This document shows, in pieces, positions 1 to 6,827 of a stretch of 6,827 nt of DNA (position 1 is the stretch's first letter; the number at the start of each line of letters is the position of its first letter). The position numbers and the translations under genes were made by a program. This DNA is from Actinomycetes bacterium (GTDB lineage Bacteria; Actinomycetota; Actinomycetes; Propionibacteriales; Propionibacteriaceae), in contig JAEWIK010000073.1 in the NCBI GenBank assembly GCA_023387135.1, forward strand, positions 1 through 6,827, given 5' to 3'. The notes under the pieces were generated by a model. The model did not search any database. It was not told the origin of the DNA and was given only the letters and a program-made list of their open reading frames with translations.

Positions 1-1089
1 GTCGCGCTCTGGTTCGGGCAGGACAGGGTCACCAACCCCTACCTGGGGTTCCTCTACGTGTGGCTGTGGGTGGGGGTGGTCCCGTTCTCCCTCGTGTTCG
101 GGCCGGCCTGGCGCGTCCTCAACCCGCTGCGGACGCTCTACCGCGCGCTGGCGGCGATCCCCGGGCTGCGAGGACGGGTGGGAGCGACCCCCCTTCCTGC
201 GTGGGTGGGCATCCTTCCCGCGACCGCCGCGCTCGCCGCCTTCACCTTCCTCGAACTCGTCCAGCCAGGCAACAACACGCTGTCCGTGCTGCGGGTCTGG
301 GCTGTCGTGTGGTTCGTCGGGCTGCTCGCCGGAGCGCTGCGGTGGGGCGAGGACTGGATCGCCGCCGCCGACCCGTTCGAGGCCTACGGCACCCTGGTCG
401 CGCGCGTCTCACCCTGGCGGCGCGTGGAAGGCAGGCTGTCCCTCGTCAACCCGCTGGCCAACCTCGTCGCCGGACCGCACGTCACGGGCACCGCGGCAGC
501 GGTCGCCGTGCTGCTCGGCAGCACGGCCTTCGACTCGTTCGGCGCCACCACCGGCTGGATCAGGCTCGTGCAGAACTCGGGGATCCCTGCCCCGGTGTGG
601 GGAACCGGAGGGCTGGCCGTCATGATCGGCCTGGTCGTCGCGACCTTCTCGCTCGGCGTCCTCGGGATGCTGCCGCAGCTCGCGCCGAAGCCGAGGGATC
701 AGGTGAGCCCTCGTCAGGCCCTGAACGACGTCATGGCCGCCAGCGTCGTCCCGATCGTGATCGGGTACGCGCTCGGCCACTACCTGAGCCTGCTGGTGCT
801 CGAAGGCCAGCGCACGGCGATCCTGTTCTCCGACCCGCTCGGGCTGGGCTGGAACCTCTTCGGCACCGCCGAGCTCGGCATCTGGTCGGCCTGGCTGGAC
901 TACCCCCAGGTGATAGCGGTCCTGCAGCTCGCCTTCATCGTCGGCGGCCACCTGCTGGGAGTGCTCGTGGCCCACGAGCTCGCCGTCGCCAGGCTGCGCC
1001 CCCGCGGTGCCCTCACAGGGCAGCTCCCGCTCCTCGTGGTCATGATCTGCTACACCCTCGGAGGCCTCGTCCTGCTCTTCTCCCCGTAG
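1..1089 (+). CDS. Polytopic membrane protein of the actinobacterial 'fenitrothion hydrolase'-named family, 5'-truncated by window edge
   Basis: The frame is open from base 1, so the start lies outside the window; 362 residues are visible, ending in TAG. About eight hydrophobic segments can be seen, near visible residues 20-34, 69-87, 97-113, 163-176, 202-224, 248-266, 302-324 and 342-360, so this is an integral cytoplasmic-membrane protein. The C-terminal half carries landmarks I recall from a family of actinobacterial membrane proteins often labelled fenitrothion hydrolase: STAFDSF (174-180), HYLSLLVLEGQ (260-270), SDPLGLGWNLFGT (277-289), GHLLGVLVAHELA (316-328), and a tail with QLPLLVVMICYTLGGL. 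That label is a legacy transfer; I see no recognisable hydrolase catalytic motif, and the true role is unknown. The conserved His residues (260, 317, 325) lie in or beside membrane segments and could bind metal or cofactor, which is inference. It converges on secA. A GTG at 58 could be mistaken for the start, but the upstream frame already matches the family. Confidence 0.75.
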   Translation, partial: VALWFGQDRVTNPYLGFLYVWLWVGVVPFSLVFGPAWRVLNPLRTLYRALAAIPGLRGRVGATPLPAWVGILPATAALAAFTFLELVQPGNNTLSVLRVWAVVWFVGLLAGALRWGEDWIAAADPFEAYGTLVARVSPWRRVEGRLSLVNPLANLVAGPHVTGTAAAVAVLLGSTAFDSFGATTGWIRLVQNSGIPAPVWGTGGLAVMIGLVVATFSLGVLGMLPQLAPKPRDQVSPRQALNDVMAASVVPIVIGYALGHYLSLLVLEGQRTAILFSDPLGLGWNLFGTAELGIWSAWLDYPQVIAVLQLAFIVGGHLLGVLVAHELAVARLRPRGALTGQLPLLVVMICYTLGGLVLLFSP

Positions 1090-1096
1090 CCGGGGA
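1081..1096. other. Small hairpin with the stop codon in its loop
   Basis: TCCCCG (1081-1086) and CGGGGA (1091-1096) form a perfect 6-bp stem, with TAGC as the loop. The TAG of the loop is the stop codon of the membrane-protein gene. It directly precedes the larger hairpin at 1099-1136 and may be part of the same termination or 3'-end-stabilising structure. It could also be a chance product of high GC. Confidence 0.4.
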
Positions 1097-1098
1097 CG

Positions 1099-1136
1099 AC
1101 GCGACCGGCCGAGCCCGAAGGCAAGGCCGGTCGCGT
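1099..1136. terminator. Bidirectional hairpin terminator between convergent genes
   Basis: ACGCGACCGGCC (1099-1110) and GGCCGGTCGCGT (1125-1136) are a perfect 12-bp inverted repeat. Inside, GCC (1113-1115) and GGC (1120-1122) can pair across a CGAA tetraloop, separated from the main stem by a 2x2 GA/AA internal loop. The element sits between the stop of the plus-strand membrane-protein gene (1089) and the stop of minus-strand secA (1148), where a shared terminator is expected. There is no T-tract on either side, as is common for actinobacterial terminators, so it could also serve as a 3'-end stabiliser after Rho-dependent termination. Confidence 0.75.
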
Positions 1137-1147
1137 GGAGGGAACCG

Positions 1148-3949
<2,802 letters not shown>

Positions 3950-3959
3950 GGCGCTCGCG

Positions 3960-3965
3960 CTCCCC
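3960..3965 (-). promoter_or_regulatory. Probable ribosome binding site of secA
   Basis: On the minus strand GGGGAG lies 10 nt before the GTG at 3949. It is the best Shine-Dalgarno-like run near the start and favours GTG (3949) over ATG (3940), from which it is 19 nt away. The spacer GCGCGAGCGC is self-complementary and might fold, so this is not decisive. Confidence 0.5.
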
Positions 3966-3992
3966 GGTTGTAGTCGTCAGATTGCCGGACCC

Positions 3993-3998
3993 ATCTTA
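3993..3998 (-). promoter_or_regulatory. Candidate -10 element of the secA promoter
   Basis: On the minus strand TAAGAT (3998 down to 3993) fits the TANNNT pattern of housekeeping sigma-factor promoters and is one of very few AT-rich hexamers in this spacer. A start about 7 nt downstream would leave a leader of roughly 35-40 nt that includes the ribosome site. No good -35 hexamer was found at 16-18 nt, which is common in actinobacterial promoters. Position and composition are seen; promoter function is inferred. Confidence 0.4.
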
Positions 3999-4030
3999 GA
4001 GGGTGCGCCAGTAGGCCCGTGGTTCAGCGA

Positions 4031-4080
4031 GCGGGCTGGTGGTGGTGTGGATGCGAGGCGGAGGAGGGAGGCGGGCTGGT
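4031..4080. repeat. 10-bp direct repeat GCGGGCTGGT, two copies 40 bp apart
   Basis: GCGGGCTGGT occurs at 4031-4040 and again at 4071-4080, an exact 40-bp period. The interval is G-rich on the plus strand. The second copy also forms the left arm of a small hairpin with AGCCCG at 4082-4087. It may be a pair of protein-binding sites upstream of secA, or a short duplication remnant; nothing in the sequence decides between these. Confidence 0.45.
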
Positions 4081-4083
4081 TAG

Positions 4084-4140
4084 CCCGTTGACCGACGACA
4101 ACGACGCAGACGCGCCGCCAACGGACCGCGAGTCAACGGG
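4084..4140. repeat. 9-bp inverted repeat CCCGTTGAC / GTCAACGGG
   Basis: CCCGTTGAC (4084-4092) and GTCAACGGG (4132-4140) are perfect inverted copies with 39 bp between them. A shorter direct echo, CAACGG, occurs at 4119-4124. The arms contain TTGAC, which resembles a -35 hexamer in both orientations, but I found no well-spaced -10 to go with either. Possible roles are a paired operator site upstream of secA or the stem of a long 3' structure on the ABC transcript. Confidence 0.5.
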
Positions 4141-4159
4141 TCTGCTGGCGCGTCCTCTT

Positions 4160-4211
4160 CCGCGGCTGGGACGACCTCTCAGACGCGACCCGGCGCTTCG
4201 GAGGGCCGCGG
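4160..4211 (-). terminator. Weak candidate terminator after the permease gene
   Basis: CCGCGGC (4160-4166) and GCCGCGG (4205-4211) are a 7-bp inverted repeat starting 2 nt beyond the permease TAG. The enclosed loop is long (38 nt) and no T-run follows, so it is a poor intrinsic terminator. It is listed because the ABC transcript should end somewhere before secA; the alternative is readthrough into secA. Confidence 0.22.
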
Positions 4212-4213
4212 GA

Positions 4214-5305
4214 CTAAGTCGAGGCCGTGACGGCGCCCCGGCGCCGGCCGGGCAGCAGTCTCTCCTTCACCGCCGGACCGGCGGTCTGGACGAGGATCAC
4301 GAGGATGAGGACGAGACCCTGGAAGGTGTCCTGGATGTCGGCGCTGAGCGCGGGGATGCTCACGATGATGAAGTCGATGGCGGCGTACGACAGCGCGCCG
4401 AACAGCACGCCGAGCATGTTGCCGCGGCCGCCGGCCATCGCTATCCCGCCGAGGACGACGGCGGCGATCGCGTACATCTCGTACGACCTGCCCGAGGAGG
4501 CAGGGGTGATGTTCCCGACCTTGCACGCCTGGATGATGCTGGCGACGCCGACCAGGAGCCCGGTCACCATGAACACCGACGCCCTGATCCGCTGCACGTT
4601 CACGCCCGACAGCCGCGCCGCCTTGTCGTTGGAGCCGACCGCGTACACGGCCTTGCCGTACTTGGTGTTGTGGGCGATCAGCACGAACAGGACGAGGAAG
4701 ACGAGGAAGAGGATCGTGACGTAGGGGATGGAGAAGCCCGCGATCCGCAGCGAGCCCGTCCCGAACTGCATGCGCAGCCAGTCGTAACTGGGCGAGCCGT
4801 CCTTCATGGCGAACTGGCTGGACGACGAGCCGGTGACCTCCGGAGGGATCTCGCGGACCGCGTACAGCGCCAGCGAGCGGTAGATGAGCATGGTGCCGAG
4901 CGTGACGATGAACGGCGGGATCTTCGCGTACGCGGCCAGGACGCCGTTGACGGCTCCCAGCAGCAGGCCCGAGCCGAGCGCCGCGAGGATCGTCAGGAAG
5001 ACGTTCCCGGTCACGTTGAAGACGACGACGGTGACCCCCGAGCACAGCACGAGGGCGGACCCGATCGAGAGGTCGATCTGCCCCGTGATGATGACCAGCG
5101 CCATCCCGATCGCCATGGTCCCCACGACGACGGTGTTCTGGCTGGAGAGGATGGACGAGACGTGCCCCGAGGTGAAGCTCTTGCCGTTCACCTGGATGGT
5201 GACCGCGTACACCACCAGGATGACGACGAACACGAAGATGTAGCTGTGGTTGCGCCACAGTGACGAGACGGCACCCACGAAACCGTTCCTGCTCTTGCCT
5301 TCCAT
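4214..5305 (-). CDS. Carbohydrate ABC importer permease, RbsC/XylH-like (BPD_transp_2 family)
   Basis: This 363-residue protein is the membrane channel of a CUT2-type sugar importer, moving a sugar released by a lipid-anchored or secreted binding protein into the cytoplasm. About ten hydrophobic segments run from residue 22 to 345, after a short basic cytoplasmic N-terminus. Family marks are ITGQIDLSIGSALVL (73-87, cf. TGGIDLSVGS of RbsC), NGVLAAYAKIPPFIVTLGTM (120-139), and GGIAMAGGRGNMLG (286-299) near the site that contacts the ATPase. An extra hydrophilic loop rich in Ser (about 153-190) is the expected extracellular loop of the family. The length is slightly above the usual 320-350 residues. 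The ATG start overlaps the TGA of the ATPase gene by one base (TGATG), and AAAGGG lies 6 nt upstream. The gene ends in TAG. The substrate cannot be assigned from the sequence; ribose, xylose, other pentoses, inositol or autoinducer-like sugars are all transported by relatives. Confidence 0.93.
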   Translation of the reverse strand: MEGKSRNGFVGAVSSLWRNHSYIFVFVVILVVYAVTIQVNGKSFTSGHVSSILSSQNTVVVGTMAIGMALVIITGQIDLSIGSALVLCSGVTVVVFNVTGNVFLTILAALGSGLLLGAVNGVLAAYAKIPPFIVTLGTMLIYRSLALYAVREIPPEVTGSSSSQFAMKDGSPSYDWLRMQFGTGSLRIAGFSIPYVTILFLVFLVLFVLIAHNTKYGKAVYAVGSNDKAARLSGVNVQRIRASVFMVTGLLVGVASIIQACKVGNITPASSGRSYEMYAIAAVVLGGIAMAGGRGNMLGVLFGALSYAAIDFIIVSIPALSADIQDTFQGLVLILVILVQTAGPAVKERLLPGRRRGAVTAST

Positions 5306-6801
5306 CAGTTTCCCTTTGCTGCGTTCATCGCATTCGTCGAATAGAGCATGACGTCGTGCTCGTTGATCTGGTCGTGGTCGAGGACCGCCACCACCTCACC
5401 GGCGTAGAGCACGACACACCTGTCGGAGACCTTCTGGATCTCCGGGATCTCGAGGGTGTTGATCACCACCGTCTTGCCTGCGGCGGCGAGTTTGAGGATG
5501 AGCCCGTAGATCTCCTCCTTGGCGCCGACGTCCACGCCCTGTGTGGGGTTGTCGAGCAGCAGGACCTCGGCGTCGGTGTTGAGCCAGCGGGCGAGGAAGA
5601 CCTTCTGCTGGTTGCCGCCGGAGAGGCTGGTGATCGGGGCACCGGGGCCCTGGCCCCTGATGTTGAGCGCGTCCCTGAGCGCTTCGTACTGCTCGACCTC
5701 TCGCCGCTTGTTGATCCACTGCCGCCGCGACGACAGGCTGTGTTCGGCGAGGTACTGGTTCTCCAGCACGCTGGCGTCGGGGACGACCGAGTTCTCCTTG
5801 CGGTTGGTGGGGAGCATGCCGATCCCCCGGCGCATGAAGGACGGGATGTGCCCCGTCACGTCGCGGCCCTCGACGCGCACCTGGCCCGCGAGGATGGGGA
5901 ACGACCCGAACATCGCCTGCATGAGCTCACTGGCGCCGGACCCCGCCAGGCCCGTCAGGCCGACTATCTCGCCGCGGCGCACCGTGAGGTTGACGTCGCG
6001 GAACGCCGCCGACGTGAGCCCTTCGAGTTCCAGGACGACGTCGCCAAGTTCCCGTTCCTGGTAGACGTCGGCGTCGGCGTACTTCTCCCCCACCATGTCG
6101 CTGGTGATGGAGAAGGGGGTCGCGTCGGCGATCGCGCCGGTGCTGATCAGCTCGCCGTTCCGCAGCACCGTGTAGGTGTCGGCGACCTGGAAGACCTCGG
6201 GCATCTTGTGCGAGACGAAGATGAAGGACCTGCCCTCGTCCTTCAACTGGCGCAGGATCGAGAACAGGTGCGCCACCTCGTCGTTGCCGAGCGCGGTCGT
6301 CGGCTCGTCGAGGATCAGGAGCGTGGCGTCCGCGTGCAGCGCACGACAGATCTCCAGCAACTGCTTCTCGCTGGTCTTGAGGTCGGCGACCTTCGCCGTC
6401 GGGTCCATCCGCACTCCGAGCCGTTCGAACAGGGCCCGGGTCCTGGCGATCATCTCGCCGCGCTTGAGGAATCCCAGCGGATAGGTCAGCTCGTGGTTGA
6501 AGAAGATGTTCTCGCTGACGGTGAGGTCGTTGACGACGTTCAGTTCCTGGTGGACGAACGCCACCCCCGCCTTCTCCATCTGCGTGATGGTCGGATGGGA
6601 GTAGTGCGAACCGTCGAACACGATGCTGCCGTCGTCGGCGGGGAGCACTCCCGCCAGGATGTTCAGCAGGGTCGACTTGCCTCCCCCCTTCTAGCCCAGC
6701 AGCGCATGGATCTCACCCTTCTCCACCGAGAAGTCCACGTTCTTGAGCACGCGGTTGCCGTCGAACGACTTCGAGATCCCCGTCATCTCCAGGATGCTCA
6801 C
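5305..6801 (-). pseudogene. Double-NBD sugar ABC importer ATPase (RbsA/XylG-like) with in-frame TAG in the first Walker A
   Basis: The frame from GTG (6801) to TGA (5305) is 498 codons, the normal size for the two-domain ATPases of CUT2 sugar importers, which hydrolyse ATP on the cytoplasmic face of the permease. The start has GAAGGGG 8 nt upstream and begins [15 protein letters not shown], as in the family. Codon 37 (6693-6691) is TAG, within [21 protein letters not shown] where relatives read GENGAGKST. If codon 37 is ignored the motif still fits GxxGxGKS. All else is intact. First domain: Q-loop FVHQELNVV (82-90), signature region LKTSEKQLLEI (141-151), Walker B LLILDEPTTAL (161-171), H-loop SHKMPEV (197-203). 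Second domain: degenerate P-loop GLAGSGASEL (284-293), LSGGNQQK (393-400), and DNPTQGVD (417-424) where DEPT is usual. A product restarted at a later codon such as GTG 6648 would lack the first P-loop. It is either a very recent pseudogene or a functional gene with a consensus error; codon use downstream shows no decay. Confidence 0.85.
5312..5317 (-). promoter_or_regulatory. Ribosome binding site of the permease gene inside the ATPase 3' end
   Basis: AAAGGG on the minus strand lies 6 nt before the permease ATG and is inside the last codons of the ATPase gene. With the TGATG stop/start overlap it suggests translational coupling. If the ATPase reading frame is cut short at codon 37, ribosomes would not reach this junction, so permease translation could drop unless this site works alone. 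Confidence 0.6.
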
Positions 6802-6827
6802 GCGCCGGTCCCCTTCACCTCTCTCGT
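6798..6827 (-). CDS. C-terminal end of a probable upstream operon gene (nine codons visible)
   Basis: On the minus strand a frame open from the window edge reads TREVKGTGA and ends in TGA at 6800-6798. Its stop overlaps the GTG start of the ATPase by four bases (GTGA), a classic arrangement of co-translated operon genes. Nine codons are too few to identify a product. In relatives, the neighbour may be a sugar-binding protein, a regulator or a catabolic enzyme. The evidence is the overlap geometry alone, since a nine-codon open frame occurs easily by chance. Confidence 0.4.
   Translation of the reverse strand, partial: TREVKGTGA
6810..6816 (-). promoter_or_regulatory. Ribosome binding site of the ATPase gene
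   Basis: GAAGGGG on the minus strand lies 8 nt before the GTG at 6801. It fixes the start of the full-length ATPase upstream of the TAG codon, and so shows that the region before the stop is part of the gene. Confidence 0.6.

Larger units (their letters stand above)
3950..4213. other. Repeat-rich spacer between the sugar ABC operon and secA
   Basis: This 264-bp stretch holds no gene that I can support, and no tRNA or other RNA fold I recognise. It separates the permease stop from the secA start, both on the minus strand, so it should contain the end of the ABC transcript and the start of the secA transcript. Seen in it: a candidate -10 (3993-3998), a direct repeat (4031-4080), a G-rich purine tract on the plus strand (4057-4075), a 6-bp hairpin CGGGCT-GGTT-AGCCCG (4072-4087), a 9-bp inverted repeat (4084-4140), an 8-bp inverted repeat GACGCGCC/GGCGCGTC (4109-4116 and 4147-4154), and a 7-bp inverted repeat next to the permease stop (4160-4211). 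Confidence 0.6.

Noticed and set aside
4031..4140. A CRISPR-like array or insertion-sequence ends, suggested by regular repeats.
   Set aside because: There are only two copies of a 10-bp direct repeat and one 9-bp inverted pair, with no transposase, no target duplication and no array structure.
3950..4213. A tRNA or small structured RNA gene in the spacer before secA, suggested by the repeated arms.
   Set aside because: No cloverleaf with a conserved T-loop (GTTCRANYC) and acceptor stem can be built, and the arms do not match any RNA family I recognise.
4019..5263. A 414-codon plus-strand frame opposite the permease.
   Set aside because: Composition is Asp/Arg/Glu/His/Gln-rich without motifs, typical of a shadow frame; the minus-strand permease has clear family motifs and a coupled start.
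5305..6648. Treating the ATPase as a complete 447-residue gene starting at GTG 6648.
   Set aside because: This start lies inside the first ATPase domain, right after the P-loop. Family similarity, a ribosome site and a start codon continue upstream to 6801; the TAG at 6693-6691 is the only interruption.
6691..6693. Recoding of TAG (pyrrolysine, suppressor tRNA or alternative code) to keep the ATPase intact.
   Set aside because: TAG ends two other genes here, no recoding signal is seen, and a one-base change from the family's GAG explains it more simply.

Overview
The window is GC-rich chromosomal DNA, with G or C at most third codon positions. The proteins look actinobacterial: SecA has a long low-complexity linker before its zinc tail, the membrane protein belongs to a family I know mainly from Actinobacteria, and GTG starts are used. 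A Propionibacteriaceae-like lineage is possible, but I cannot confirm it from sequence alone. There are no RNA genes, insertion sequences, CRISPR arrays or phage genes that I can support.

Layout, left to right. At 1-1089 (+) lies the C-terminal part of a polytopic membrane protein whose start is outside the window. It converges on secA (1148-3949, -), and a strong 12-bp GC hairpin between the two stop codons probably terminates both transcripts. SecA is a complete 933-residue preprotein translocase ATPase with all its motifs and a C-terminal zinc tail. A 264-bp spacer (3950-4213) holds a candidate secA promoter and several inverted and direct repeats. From 4214 to the right edge runs a minus-strand operon for an RbsA/RbsC-type carbohydrate ABC importer: permease (4214-5305), double ATPase (5305-6801), and the last codons of a probable upstream gene. 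The genes are joined by a 1-base overlap (TGATG) and a 4-base overlap (GTGA), so translation is probably coupled.

The most notable observation is in the ATPase. The reading frame is otherwise full length (498 codons), but codon 37 is an in-frame TAG inside the first Walker A motif, where the family has Glu (GENGAGKST). Two neighbouring residues also differ from consensus. Everything downstream is intact. Either the gene is a very recent pseudogene and the importer has lost its motor, or the consensus sequence has a local error. TAG terminates two other genes here, so recoding is unlikely.

Functionally, secA is an essential housekeeping gene for Sec export, while the ABC operon is an accessory sugar-uptake module with unknown substrate. 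The binding protein is not in the window. I found no evidence for a novel multi-gene system; the items worth follow-up are the Walker A stop, the unusual second ATPase site (DNPT in place of DEPT), and the repeat-rich spacer upstream of secA.
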